A DNA stretch of 64,000 nt from Synechococcus sp. C9 (GTDB taxonomy: Bacteria > Cyanobacteriota > Cyanobacteriia > Gloeomargaritales > Gloeomargaritaceae). The notes under the pieces were generated by a model, which made no database searches, had not been told where the DNA came from, and saw only the letters and a program-made list of their open reading frames with translations. Positions 17,870 to 26,891 of the stretch are shown in pieces. Position numbers and translations under genes: made by a program. Within the stretch, counting starts at the first letter, position 1; every line of letters begins with the position of its first letter. Location: positions 248,001 through 312,000 of the forward strand of contig NZ_JALAAD010000001.1 of the NCBI RefSeq assembly GCF_022984075.1, given 5' to 3'.

Positions 17870-18445
17870 ATGTTGGTACATTTTGCGGCTCAGGAATCGG
17901 TGACCGTGCCCGTGCCGCGCCAACCTATTCCTATTGAACACTACCTGCGCCAACCCCAGCGATTGGTCTATGCGATTGCCGACCCCCAGCAGGTGGAAGT
18001 GTTGGCTGACCAGGTGTACCGACTGAAAATGCGCCCCCGCAATTTTTTTTCGTTTACCATCCAGCCCGTGGTGGATATGCGGGTGTGGACGGAAGCTTCT
18101 AATATTTTGCACATCCAGTCCGTCGGCTGTGAAATCCGGGGCGTGCCCTACATTGACCGCCGGTTTCGGCTGAATTTAACGGGTACCCTACAGGCGGTGC
18201 GTTCGTCCCGGGCTTCCTCCTTGGTGGGGCAAGCCCAGTTGCAGGTGGAAGTGGAGGTGCCCCCGCCTTTGAATATGATGCCTAAGATCATTGTGGAAGC
18301 CGCCGGGGACAGCCTGCTCAGCAGTGTGTTGGGGTTGATCAAACAGCAATTGACCCGGCAATTGATTACCGATTATCAGCAATGGGTCGCCAGCACCACC
18401 CAGGCGGACGCCAACCCCCAAGGTCATCTGGTTTGGGAAACCTGA
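17870..18445 (+). CDS. DUF1997-family protein, copy 1
   Basis: A 191-residue soluble protein of the cyanobacterial/plastid DUF1997 type. Typical stretches are 'LRQPQRLVYAIADPQQVEVL', 'VYRLKMRPRNFFSFTIQPVVDMRVW' in part, and a C-terminal helix 'LGLIKQQLTRQLITDYQQW'. The fold may be lipid- or pigment-binding, but no activity is known. A second member lies at 19035 on the other side of rnhB. The last 22 bases overlap the 3' end of rnhB. Confidence 0.72.
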   Translation: MLVHFAAQESVTVPVPRQPIPIEHYLRQPQRLVYAIADPQQVEVLADQVYRLKMRPRNFFSFTIQPVVDMRVWTEASNILHIQSVGCEIRGVPYIDRRFRLNLTGTLQAVRSSRASSLVGQAQLQVEVEVPPPLNMMPKIIVEAAGDSLLSSVLGLIKQQLTRQLITDYQQWVASTTQADANPQGHLVWET

Positions 18446-19011
18446 CAGGGACGAAAGGACAGGCGATGGATGCTACTGGGTCCGTACCGTTGCAGGGCAA
18501 GGCGATGGGTAGGCGTACCGTACCCCTTATTGCGGGCTAAATCATAAACGGGGTAGGTTGATGCAAGTTGCGTTAGACATTCATCCCGCCAGACTTTCGC
18601 CAATACACTGGCGGCAGCAATGCTGATTTCAGTGGCATCCCCGTCAATCACCGTTTTTTGGGGGTAGGGCAAATCGGGAATGGCATGGCACCCATCCACC
18701 AGACATACATCGGGTGTGAGGGGAATGGCAGTAATGGCTCGGTACATGGAGCGCAAGGTGGCTTGGAGAATATTATAGGTATCAATTTCCCAGGGGTCTG
18801 CCCAGGCGATGTGCCACCCCAGCGCTATGTTTTGAATGCGGGGCACCCAGGCTTGCCTCTGCCGGGGGGTCAATTGTTTGCTTTCACAGAGTCCCCAGCG
18901 GTGCAATTGGGCTTTGCCCGTTGCATCCAGCACCACGGCGGCACTCACCACCGGTCCGCAGAGGGCACCCCGTCCCACTTCATCCACGCCCAATTCCCGG
19001 TGGGTTAGCAT
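18424..19011 (-). CDS. rnhB: ribonuclease HII
   Basis: A 195-residue RNase HII, which nicks DNA at embedded ribonucleotides and RNA-DNA hybrids. The family start 'GVDEVGRGALCGPVVSAAVVL' contains the Asp-Glu pair of the active site; the third Asp is in 'VCLVDGCHA' and the fourth in 'SIAAASVLAKVWRDE'. ATG 19011 gives MLTHRELGVDE; a second ATG at 19029 would add six residues and come within 6 bases of the divergent start, so I prefer the shorter form. It lies between two DUF1997 genes. Confidence 0.9.
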   Translation of the reverse strand: MLTHRELGVDEVGRGALCGPVVSAAVVLDATGKAQLHRWGLCESKQLTPRQRQAWVPRIQNIALGWHIAWADPWEIDTYNILQATLRSMYRAITAIPLTPDVCLVDGCHAIPDLPYPQKTVIDGDATEISIAAASVLAKVWRDECLTQLASTYPVYDLARNKGYGTPTHRLALQRYGPSSIHRLSFRPCQVSQTR

Positions 19012-19034
19012 GGGCACAACCCGGTACATGGTTT

Positions 19035-19655
19035 ATGGCTGAGTTTACCCCGTTTCAGAGTAGCTTTAGCGACTGTATGCCCATGTACGCCCCGGCGCAA
19101 CAGGTGGCGGACTATTTGGATGCCCACCAGGGTTGGTTTCACCGCTGTGCCCAGCCGATGCAGGTGGAACCGATTGGGAAAACCGGCTATGCCCTGGGGT
19201 TGGGGCGGTTTGGGGCATTGGGTTATGAATTGGAACCCCGGATTGGCTTGGATTTGCTCCCCGCTGAGGGGCGAACCTACCGCATTCAAACCGTCCCCGT
19301 GCCGGGATTTACCCCGGAGGACTATCAGGTGGATTTTCAGGCGAGTTTAACCCTCGTGGAAATGCCTTTATCCCCGGAACTTGCCCCGGAATTGCCCCAT
19401 TTGAGCGTCATGACCCAGGTGGAATGGCATTTGGATTTGGGGGTGGCGGTGCATTTTCCCCGGTTTATCAAGGTACTACCGGAAACCCTGATCCAACGCA
19501 CGGGGGATGGGCTACTGCGGCAGATTGTCCGGCAAGTGTCCCGCCGTTTGACCCGCCGGGTGCAGGAGGATTTTCACCACAGCCAGGGTTTGCCCATGCC
19601 CAAACCGGTGCATCAGTTTCGCTGGTGGCGTCGCCACGACCAACGCCGGTGCTGA
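19035..19655 (+). CDS. DUF1997-family protein, copy 2
   Basis: A 206-residue protein related to the product at 17870: 'FQSSFSDCMPMYAPAQQVADYL', 'LGLGRFGALGYELEPRIGL' and a C-terminal amphipathic helix 'QIVRQVSRRLTRRVQEDFH'. The ATG at 19035 is close to the divergent rnhB start; the open frame upstream of it is antisense to rnhB and was ignored. The 3' end overlaps the copper ATPase gene by 43 bases. Function is unknown. Confidence 0.65.
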   Translation: MAEFTPFQSSFSDCMPMYAPAQQVADYLDAHQGWFHRCAQPMQVEPIGKTGYALGLGRFGALGYELEPRIGLDLLPAEGRTYRIQTVPVPGFTPEDYQVDFQASLTLVEMPLSPELAPELPHLSVMTQVEWHLDLGVAVHFPRFIKVLPETLIQRTGDGLLRQIVRQVSRRLTRRVQEDFHHSQGLPMPKPVHQFRWWRRHDQRRC

Positions 19656-22138
19656 GCCGCCTGGTAAAGTTCCGTGCGGGTAAGGGGACGACCCTGCTGG
19701 GTTTGCCGCTGGGCTAAATCCAGTAACCATTGGGCATTACAGGCGGTCACCACATCCTGCCATTCCGGTCGGGTTACATCTGCCAAAGTTAAGCAGGTGC
19801 CCGTCATCGCTCGTCCTTTACCAAAACTGAGACTGAGCAATGGGTCTGTTTGCCAGTTCAAGCCAATTTCCACCGGTTCCCCGTCCGGCAATACCCCTTG
19901 TGCCAACCGGGTCGTGCCTTGGGGATAGGGGGCAGGCGGACGCAGGGTGAGGGAATTGAGAATCACCCCCAGGGAACTGCCCGCCATCAACGCCGCCGCC
20001 CAAGTGGGGGTCAATGCCCAACCCCAGGGGAGAAACACCCCCGCCGCCAGGGGAATGGCAACCGCATTGTACAAAAACGCCCAAGCCAGATTTTGGTAAA
20101 TTTTCGCCAGGGTGCGTTGGCTCAAGGTCAAAGCCGCCAGCACATCCCGCAGGTCGTTGTGAATGAGGACAATGCCCGCACTTTCCAACGCCACCTGGGT
20201 ACCCTGCGCCATGGCAATGCCCACCTGCGCCGCCATCAACGCCGGGGCATCGTTACTGCCGTCCCCCACCACCGCCACCCGCAGACCTTGCGCTTGCCAT
20301 TGGTTCACCCAGTCCACCTTATCCGCCGGGAAGAGTCCCCCTTTGACCTGATCCGACCCTAACCCCAGGGTTTGCGCCAGGTATTGCACCACTTCCGGGC
20401 GGTCCCCGCTCAACACCCGCACCTGCATCCCCTGTGCCTGCAACGCCTGCACCACCTCAGCGGCTTCCGGGCGCACCTGATCCCGCAGGAGGATCACCCC
20501 CACCGGTTCACCCGCTACCTGCAATGCCACCAGGGTTTGACCGGGTGCCAGTGCCAGGGGTAATTCCCGTTCCTGCGTCCAACGTCCCAGGGAAACCGGA
20601 TAACCCGCCACCTCAGCGGTCACCCCCACCCCCGGTTGCGGCTGAAGGGCTGTAATCTGCCAGGTGCGGTTAACCGACGGTGCCCCGGTGCGAATCCCCA
20701 CTGCCAAGGGATGGGTACTGCCCCATTCCAACTGCGCCGCCAACTGCCAGAGTTCCGCTTCATTGCTCACCAACGGATGGGGAGTCAGTAATTTCACCTG
20801 CTCCACCCGGGGTTGTCCTTGGGTCAACGTACCCGTTTTGTCAAACACCAGGCAATCAATCCCCGCCACCCGCTCCAAAATATCGCCACCCCGGATCAAC
20901 AGCCCCCGTTGCGCCCCCCGGGTCAACCCCACCAAAATCCCCATCGGCGTTGCCAAACCCAATGCACAGGGGCAAGCCACCACCAGCACCGCCGTCACCC
21001 GATGCACCGCCACCAGCCAAGGGTGTGCCAAATCCGACCACCACCAGGGTGCCACCACCCCCCAAAACAGCAAGGTCAGCCCGGCGATCCCCATCACCGC
21101 ATAGGTAAACCACCCCGCCACCCGGTCAGCGATCCCCTGCACTGGTGCTTTGCGGGCTTGTGCCGCCAGGACAAGCTGGATAATCTGCCCCAAACGGGTC
21201 GCCCCCCCGGTTGCCGTGACCTCAACGTTCACCGCATCGCCCACATTCACCGTACCGCTGTACACCGGGTCTCCAGGTATGCGGGTCACCGGCAGGGATT
21301 CCCCCGTCAATGTCGCCTGATCCACCAGGGTCATCCCCTCCTGAACGACCCCATCCACCGGAAACGTTTCCCCTGCTTCCACCCGCACCTGTTGCCCCAC
21401 CTGCACCTGGTTCAGCGGCACCATTTCCCACACCCCCTGGGGCGACAGCCAGCGTGCCAGCGGCGGTTGCAGCGCCACCAACCCCTGTAATGCCCGTCCC
21501 GCCCGTGCCCGTGCCCGCAGTTCCAACGTCTGCCCCACCAACATCAGGGCAACTACCATCACCACCTCTACAAAAAACCGATCCCACCCCAACCCTGGCA
21601 ACAGCCACGCCACTGTACTGCCAATGTACGCCACCGAGACCCCCAACCCCACCAGGGTGTACATGGTCGGTGCCCCATTCCGCCAACTTTGCCACCCAGA
21701 AATCAACATTCCCCGCCCCGGCACCAACAGGGTCACCGTCGCCAACAGCCATTCCGTCAGCGGGTGATGCAACCACGGCCAATGGTGATGCCCCCAGGGG
21801 AGATGCCCTAGCCCCGAAATCAACAACAATCCCATCGCCAGCGCCAACTGCCAGCCCGACCGATTGGCAGAAAACCCAGGGCTGTCCCACAGGTGATGGG
21901 GTTGACTGGGAAACCCCTTTTGGGTGAGAAATTGAGCCAATTTTTCTGGGATAACCTGGGTGACATCGGCAACCACCTGGGCTTGCCGGGTCGCCAAATT
22001 CACCGTCACCGCCAGCACTCCTGGATAGGACTGGAGATGCTTCTCAATGGCACGCACACAGCCGCCGCATTTCATCCCCTCGACATCGAGGACAATGTGC
22101 TGGGTTGCCGGAAGCCTCGTAGTGGTGGTCATAGCCAT
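19613..22138 (-). CDS. copper-transporting P1B-type ATPase (CtaA-like)
   Basis: An 841-residue heavy-metal pump. The N-terminal metal-binding domain has 'VEGMKCGGCVRAIEK' with the CxxC at residues 24-27. Later come the actuator TGE ('ATLTGESLP'), the membrane CPC motif ('VACPCALGLATPMG') that marks Cu(I)/Ag(I) transport, the phosphorylation site 'FDKTGTLTQGQP', the HP motif ('STHPLAVG') and 'VVGDGSNDAPAL'. The GMKCGGC style and an extension of about 60 residues after the last membrane pair fit CtaA, which imports copper for plastocyanin and cytochrome oxidase, better than PacS. The last 43 bases overlap the convergent DUF1997 gene. Confidence 0.9.
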   Translation of the reverse strand: MAMTTTTRLPATQHIVLDVEGMKCGGCVRAIEKHLQSYPGVLAVTVNLATRQAQVVADVTQVIPEKLAQFLTQKGFPSQPHHLWDSPGFSANRSGWQLALAMGLLLISGLGHLPWGHHHWPWLHHPLTEWLLATVTLLVPGRGMLISGWQSWRNGAPTMYTLVGLGVSVAYIGSTVAWLLPGLGWDRFFVEVVMVVALMLVGQTLELRARARAGRALQGLVALQPPLARWLSPQGVWEMVPLNQVQVGQQVRVEAGETFPVDGVVQEGMTLVDQATLTGESLPVTRIPGDPVYSGTVNVGDAVNVEVTATGGATRLGQIIQLVLAAQARKAPVQGIADRVAGWFTYAVMGIAGLTLLFWGVVAPWWWSDLAHPWLVAVHRVTAVLVVACPCALGLATPMGILVGLTRGAQRGLLIRGGDILERVAGIDCLVFDKTGTLTQGQPRVEQVKLLTPHPLVSNEAELWQLAAQLEWGSTHPLAVGIRTGAPSVNRTWQITALQPQPGVGVTAEVAGYPVSLGRWTQERELPLALAPGQTLVALQVAGEPVGVILLRDQVRPEAAEVVQALQAQGMQVRVLSGDRPEVVQYLAQTLGLGSDQVKGGLFPADKVDWVNQWQAQGLRVAVVGDGSNDAPALMAAQVGIAMAQGTQVALESAGIVLIHNDLRDVLAALTLSQRTLAKIYQNLAWAFLYNAVAIPLAAGVFLPWGWALTPTWAAALMAGSSLGVILNSLTLRPPAPYPQGTTRLAQGVLPDGEPVEIGLNWQTDPLLSLSFGKGRAMTGTCLTLADVTRPEWQDVVTACNAQWLLDLAQRQTQQGRPLTRTELYQAAQHRRWSWRRHQRN

Positions 22139-22308
22139 TCGGTAATGATATGAGCTTGCTTAATTCTTACTTAAATTTACTTAAGGACACCATTATTCGT
22201 TCAAAATTTAGAATCTATTAAAGAATCTGGGGTTACAGGGGCACCGTCTGGTTTTGGGTAACATAGTTATTTTAGCGAAATAACTTGCTAGTGGTGCCTG
22301 CCAATAGA

Positions 22309-22457
22309 GGGCACTTCTAAAAATAGGTCGCAGGGGCGTAGTCCCCGTCAAAGAAGCACCTGCGGTCTATGGTTCTCGATAGCCTCCGTGGCGTAGCCAT
22401 TAGTATGGGCATTTTAGCGAAATAATCTTCCAGTGGTGGCAATAAATAGAGGTGCCC
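22309..22457. repeat. dispersed miniature element (type A)
   Basis: A 149-bp copy bounded by GGGCACTTCTA and its inverted partner TAGAGGTGCCC. It contains 'ggtcgcaggggcgtagtcccc' and 'agcgaaataatcttccagtgg'. The interval 22139-22642 holds no gene; a related degenerate piece lies just before (22235-22308) and another after it (22490-22530). Confidence 0.8.
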
Positions 22458-22642
22458 TATCGCCATCCTCAACGAGAATGGAACAAAGGTCGCAAGGACA
22501 GCAACCCCATACTTAGTTCTACAGAATTGTTGTTGGTTAATCACAGCGGATAGATAGGCCCTATAATAATTAGGGGGTTAGAGAATCAAGCCACGAACAA
22601 TTTAGTCCAGTTAGTCCAAATATATTTCCCCTGATTTTTCCT

Positions 22643-23800
22643 ATGACCCTTGGGAGTGCCCCCCGGATCAAATGCCCCCGTTGTGGTTATGACCAGAACC
22701 CTGCCAGTGCGACCCATTGTGAAATTTGCAATTTTCCCCTCAAAAAACGCTCCCCCTTACCCTGGATACTGTTAGCTTTGGTAGCCGCATTAGCGGGAGC
22801 CGGGGGCTACTGGTTGTTCACCCGCCGTCCTGCCCAGGTTGCAACCGAGTCCGTTGTTTCCCCGCCGCCTCCAACGCCAGACATTCCCCACCAAACGACT
22901 CCCCCTGTCCCCAACAATGCACCGGGTCAACTGCGAGCCACCTTGGCGGGTCACACGGGCTACATCAATACGGTGGTTTTTACCCCGGATGGACGCTATT
23001 TGTTCAGTGCCAGCGAGGACAAGACGATCCGGGTTTGGGAGGTGGCGACGGGCAAAGCCTTGCGTACCCTGGTGGGGCATCGGCAGGAAGTGCTGGGGAT
23101 GGCGGTCACCCCGGATGGGCGCACCCTGGTCAGCGGCGGCAAGGACAATCTCATCAAAATTTGGGATGTGGCGACGGGCGAGGAACGGCAAACCCTGCGG
23201 GGACATGGGTATTGGGTCACGTCCATTAGCATCCATCCCCAAGGCAAAACCTTTGCCAGTGCCAGCTACGACCGTACCGTGCGGCTGTGGGACCTCAGCG
23301 GCAAACCCCTGAATACCCTCAAGGGACATGAGGACATTGTACTCTACGTGACCTACAGCCCCGACGGTCAAACCCTGCTCAGTGCCAGCGTGGACCGTAC
23401 CATTCGCATTTGGCAGGGGGGACAACTGCGCCACACCCTCACGGGTCATACCAGCGACGTGAACTGGTTAGCTTTTACCCCCGACGGTCAAGCCTTTGTC
23501 AGCGTCAGCCGGGATGCCACCCTCAAATACTGGAATCTCAACACCCGGCAAGTGGTGAAAACCCTCACCGGTCATGTGGGGGAAATCTTTACTGTCGCCG
23601 TACATCGTAATGAAAAATGGGTCGCCAGCGCTGGTCGGGATCAGGTCATTCGCCTCTGGGACTTGACCCAAGGGCAAGAAATCGCCCAACTGCGGGGGCA
23701 CACGGGTTGGATTTATGGGATCACTTTCAGCCCCGATGGTCGCCTGCTTGCCAGTGGTAGTGTGGACAAACTGGTCAAGTTGTGGAGCATTAACCCCTAG
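22643..23800 (+). CDS. membrane-anchored zinc-ribbon WD40 repeat protein
   Basis: A 385-residue protein with three parts. Residues 11-34 form a zinc ribbon with two CxxC knuckles ('CPRCGYDQNPASATHCEIC'). A membrane helix follows at about 42-60 ('PWILLALVAALAGAGGYWLF'). After a Pro/Thr-rich linker, residues 94-384 contain seven WD40 blades, each with an 'LxGHxxxV...W' pattern (for example 'LAGHTGYINTVVF', 'VGHRQEVLGMAV', 'TGHTSDVNWLAF'). The propeller is probably a protein-interaction platform outside the cytoplasm. No catalytic residues are evident and partners are unknown. Confidence 0.85.
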   Translation: MTLGSAPRIKCPRCGYDQNPASATHCEICNFPLKKRSPLPWILLALVAALAGAGGYWLFTRRPAQVATESVVSPPPPTPDIPHQTTPPVPNNAPGQLRATLAGHTGYINTVVFTPDGRYLFSASEDKTIRVWEVATGKALRTLVGHRQEVLGMAVTPDGRTLVSGGKDNLIKIWDVATGEERQTLRGHGYWVTSISIHPQGKTFASASYDRTVRLWDLSGKPLNTLKGHEDIVLYVTYSPDGQTLLSASVDRTIRIWQGGQLRHTLTGHTSDVNWLAFTPDGQAFVSVSRDATLKYWNLNTRQVVKTLTGHVGEIFTVAVHRNEKWVASAGRDQVIRLWDLTQGQEIAQLRGHTGWIYGITFSPDGRLLASGSVDKLVKLWSINP

Positions 23801-23925
23801 GCGTGAGTGGGTATTTTTATGGCAATCGCACTTGAATTGTAAGTAAAAGTTTTATTCTTAAAAAGGCAAAGGTCCGATAGCATTGCCTTGTCCTAGTTAT
23901 CAGTAATCTTTTTATTCACATAAAT

Positions 23926-24045
23926 ATAGTAATCCTAAATAAGAATGGAATAGGGGTCGCAGGGGCACCGTCGCCGTATTTGGTTCTGGAAAATTTCTGT
24001 ATGCCTACGGCACGCAAGCTCACGTTAATCAAATAGGATTGCTAT
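23926..24045. repeat. dispersed miniature element (type B)
   Basis: A 120-bp copy with inverted ends ATAGTAATCCTA and TAGGATTGCTAT. It shares the 'ggggtcgcaggggcaccg' and 'tttggttctgg' core with type A elements. An inverted relative lies at 44920-45036, with the same 'gcctacggcacgcaagct' segment on the other strand. Confidence 0.7.
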
Positions 24046-24164
24046 ATGAATTCAATTACAGTCTATTAAGGGGTTGCGGTTGTCAACCCACTTGCTCTCA
24101 CCTCGTTAAGGCTCAGCCTTGGAAACAGAATTTTTTGTATCCCTTTCCTTTAATTTCCTTTAAT

Positions 24165-24328
24165 GGGCACCTCTATTTATTTGCACCCATTGAAGGTTAT
24201 CTCGCTGGAATGCCCATCCCATTGAGAACCAAAGCCGGGGGCTACGCCCCTGCGACCTATTTTTAGAAGTACCCTATAACAAAGCATTACTTGGATAGCA
24301 CTACCCTGCAACTGCTGTTTTGAATTGT
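24165..24328. repeat. tandem 164-bp unit 1 (type A element plus 54 bp)
   Basis: First of two tandem units. Positions 24165-24274 are a type A miniature element (GGGCACCTCTA ... TAGAAGTACCC) and 24275-24328 are a 54-bp unique tail ending 'gctgttttgaattgt'. The next unit starts at the very next base. The whole 23801-24741 gap holds these units, one type B element and one tiny open frame, but no recognisable gene. Confidence 0.85.
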
Positions 24329-24492
24329 GGGCACCTCTATTTATTGGCACCCCTCGAAGGTTATCTCGTTAGAATGCTCATGTTATCGAAAACCAAGGAC
24401 GGGGGCAAAGCCCCTGCGACCTATTTTTAGAAGTACCCTATAACAAAGCATTACTTGGATAGCACTACCCTGCAACTGCTGTTTTGAATTGT
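24329..24492. repeat. tandem 164-bp unit 2 (type A element plus 54 bp)
   Basis: Second tandem unit, the same 164-bp length as the first. The 54-bp tails look identical, while the element parts (24329-24438 against 24165-24274) differ at many positions inside, though not in the 'cccctgcgacctatttttag' right end. Confidence 0.85.
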
Positions 24493-24510
24493 ATTAGGAC
24501 TGCCCTGGTG

Positions 24511-24600
24511 CTACTCCATCGGTAAATCAAAGGCTTCGCCACGCAAGCTATCAGTGATCGGAATCACCTCACCCGGTTCCTTCAGTAAATATACGTTCAT
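24511..24600 (-). CDS. tiny open frame, 29 aa, possible remnant
   Basis: A clean 29-codon frame from ATG 24600 that begins MNVYLLKEPGEV and ends AFDLPME. It reads like the start of a small soluble protein, but no ribosome binding site is visible and I recognise no family. It could be the surviving 5' end of a lost gene in this repeat-rich gap, or chance. Confidence 0.25.
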   Translation of the reverse strand: MNVYLLKEPGEVIPITDSLRGEAFDLPME

Positions 24601-24741
24601 TTAGAAAAATGGCTTATTTTTTACGAAAAAATACTTACTTTTTAGGGATTAGGGATTTTTTGTGATTTTTATCACTGGCAAGCCTTATCCCTAACTACAA
24701 GGATGGAATTACTGTGATTGACCCTGCTTCTGGTTTGTCCT

Positions 24742-26289
24742 ATGACCCACCCCAACCCCGACCTTTCCCCGTCACGGCAGAAGCAGTCGCAGCGATTGCA
24801 GGCGGTGCCACTCCAGGCGGAAGGTTTTTACCACCAGGGGTTAAAGAAGGTGGAGCAGGGGGATTTGCCCAGGGCGATCCAGTTTTTTACCCAGGCGTTG
24901 CAATGCTATCCGCAGTACAGCCCAGCCTATTACCAGCGGGGACTGGCAAAGTTGCATTCCCATGATTACCAGGGCGCTCAGGCGGATTTCGACCGGGCAC
25001 TGACCCTGGAGCCGGATCATGCCATGACCTACTACCACCGGGGGTTGACCCGCTATCGGTTGGGTAATCGCCAGGGGGCGATTGGGGATTATACGCAAGC
25101 GATTCGTCTGCAACCGAATTTGGCAGATGCCTATTACAACCGCAGTATTGCCCGTCGTCGGGAAGGGGATTTTCAGGGGGCGTTGGCTGACCATGCCCAG
25201 GCGTTGAAACTGAATCCCAACTACACCCACATTCACGGGACGGCGCAGGGTGTGGCGCACAACAGTGCGGGGCAATTTTATCAAAAGGGGTTGGCGCAGG
25301 CGGAGCTAAAAAATTGGGCGGCGGCGATTGAGGCGTACAATCAATGTCTGCGGGTGAAGCCGGATTTTGCCCCAGCCTATTTGCAGCGGGGGTTGGCACG
25401 GCAGGCGGCGGCGGATGTGCGGGGGGCGATTGCGGATTACACCCGGGCGTTACTGCTTGACCCGAACCTGACCCAGGTGTATTACCATCGGGCGGAGGCA
25501 CGGGCGGCGTTGGGAGATCAGCGGGGGGCGATGGAGGATTTTAACCGGGTACAGCCGGAACCCCGCCGTTGTCCACCCCTGGTCACGGAACCCCCCGTAG
25601 CGGCAGAGCAACATTTCCAGGCGGCTTTAACCCATATGCGGGAGGGACAAACGGAGCAGGCGATTGCCCGGCTCACCGAGGCGTTGCGGCTTTTTCCCCA
25701 GCACGGGGAAGCCTATTTCCGGCGGGGATGGTTGCGGTTTTATCTGGGGGACAATCGGGGGGCGTTGGAGGATTACCACCAGGCATTGCAGTGGTTGCCC
25801 AAGCGGGCGGATATTTACTACCAACGGGGCTTGACCCGCTATCGGTTGGGGGATAAGCAGGGGGCGGTGCAGGACTACACCCAGGCGATTGCCCTGCAAC
25901 CGGATTTTGCCGATGCCTATTACAATCGCAGTATTGCGTACCGGCGTATGGGGTACTATACCGAGGCGGTGAAAGACCATAACCAAGCCCTGCGTTTGAA
26001 TCCCAATTTTGCCTATGTGCATGGCACGGCGCTGAATCCCACGAGCGAGGATGCCCAGGATTTTTATGAGGTGGGCAATGGCAAGGCACAGCGGGGGGAT
26101 TTTCAGGGGGCGATTCGGGACTACAACCAAAGTCTGCGGTTGAACCCCAATTTTGCTTTAGCGTATTACCGGCGGGGTTTACTGCGCTACGAATTGCGGG
26201 ATCAGCGGGGGGCGATTGGGGATATTCGCCGGGCGTTGGAACTTGATCCCACGCTAGAAATTCCCGTGTTTATGTTGCCCCAGGGGTAG
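24742..26289 (+). CDS. TPR-repeat protein with internal duplication
   Basis: A 515-residue protein made almost wholly of tetratricopeptide repeats, about thirteen 34-residue helix pairs such as 'AYYQRGLAKLHSHDYQGAQ' and 'TYYHRGLTRYRLGNRQGA'. The N- and C-terminal halves match each other, including the unusual inserts 'HIHGTAQGVAHNSAGQFY' and 'YVHGTALNPTSEDAQDFY' at equivalent places, so the gene doubled internally. No signal peptide or membrane span. It is probably a protein-binding scaffold. I list ATG 24742; a TTG at 24718 is also in frame and some pipelines would choose it. The 3' end overlaps the convergent phosphoribosyltransferase gene by 20 bases. Confidence 0.8.
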   Translation: MTHPNPDLSPSRQKQSQRLQAVPLQAEGFYHQGLKKVEQGDLPRAIQFFTQALQCYPQYSPAYYQRGLAKLHSHDYQGAQADFDRALTLEPDHAMTYYHRGLTRYRLGNRQGAIGDYTQAIRLQPNLADAYYNRSIARRREGDFQGALADHAQALKLNPNYTHIHGTAQGVAHNSAGQFYQKGLAQAELKNWAAAIEAYNQCLRVKPDFAPAYLQRGLARQAAADVRGAIADYTRALLLDPNLTQVYYHRAEARAALGDQRGAMEDFNRVQPEPRRCPPLVTEPPVAAEQHFQAALTHMREGQTEQAIARLTEALRLFPQHGEAYFRRGWLRFYLGDNRGALEDYHQALQWLPKRADIYYQRGLTRYRLGDKQGAVQDYTQAIALQPDFADAYYNRSIAYRRMGYYTEAVKDHNQALRLNPNFAYVHGTALNPTSEDAQDFYEVGNGKAQRGDFQGAIRDYNQSLRLNPNFALAYYRRGLLRYELRDQRGAIGDIRRALELDPTLEIPVFMLPQG

Positions 26290-26767
26290 GGGGAAATTGC
26301 CAGTGGTCATAGGGTTCAAAGGGCTGATGAATCCAGGGGTTATGGGGGAGACATTCCACATAGTAATCGGGTTGAAATTGGGCGTGTCCTTTCACCCAAA
26401 TCACCGCCGTTTTTAGCTCTATAATCTGGGGATGTTCCTGGAATAAACGGGACACAATTGCCGCTAACGTTTTACCTGAATCTACTAAATCATCCACCAC
26501 CAAAAGCCGGGCGCTGAGATGCCTTTGGGTCATGGTAATGTGGGGGGCAATGTGTAGGGAACCTTGCTGTTGACCGGTGTAGGATTGGGCAATGAGAATC
26601 GCCAGCGGTTTTTGAAACATTCGTGAACATATATCCCCTACCCGCAAGCCACCCCGGGCAATCGCTAAAATTTGGTCAAATTCCCACCCAGAATCGTGAA
26701 TGGTTTGGGCGAGTTGTTCAATTTTTTGGTGATACTGTTCCCAACTCAGGTGGTAATCCTGGGGCAA
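26270..26767 (-). CDS. phosphoribosyltransferase (hypoxanthine/xanthine-type)
   Basis: A 165-residue type I PRTase. The PRPP-binding signature is 'LLVVDDLVDSGKTLAAI', with the two acidic residues and the DSGKT loop that hold the ribose-phosphate. An N-terminal 'QILAIARGGLRVGDI' forms the first PRPP loop. The C-terminal hood ('WIHQPFEPYDHW') ends like xanthine-guanine or hypoxanthine PRTases, which salvage purine bases. Exact base specificity is not readable from sequence. Confidence 0.82.
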   Translation of the reverse strand: MPQDYHLSWEQYHQKIEQLAQTIHDSGWEFDQILAIARGGLRVGDICSRMFQKPLAILIAQSYTGQQQGSLHIAPHITMTQRHLSARLLVVDDLVDSGKTLAAIVSRLFQEHPQIIELKTAVIWVKGHAQFQPDYYVECLPHNPWIHQPFEPYDHWQFPPTPGAT

Positions 26768-26891
26768 GTCCCATTCCCCCCATCAGTAACTTTTTGTAAT
26801 TATTGGTAATTATAGCGATTCTCCATCCCTTGCCAACGCTTTTCTTGCGCAACAGGTGAGGAGGATTAAATAAATCTAAAAAATGGCTTCA

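Noticed and set aside
22317-22544. 75-codon minus-strand frame
   Set aside because: It lies across a dispersed miniature element and has no protein-like features. The same is true of 24039-24266.
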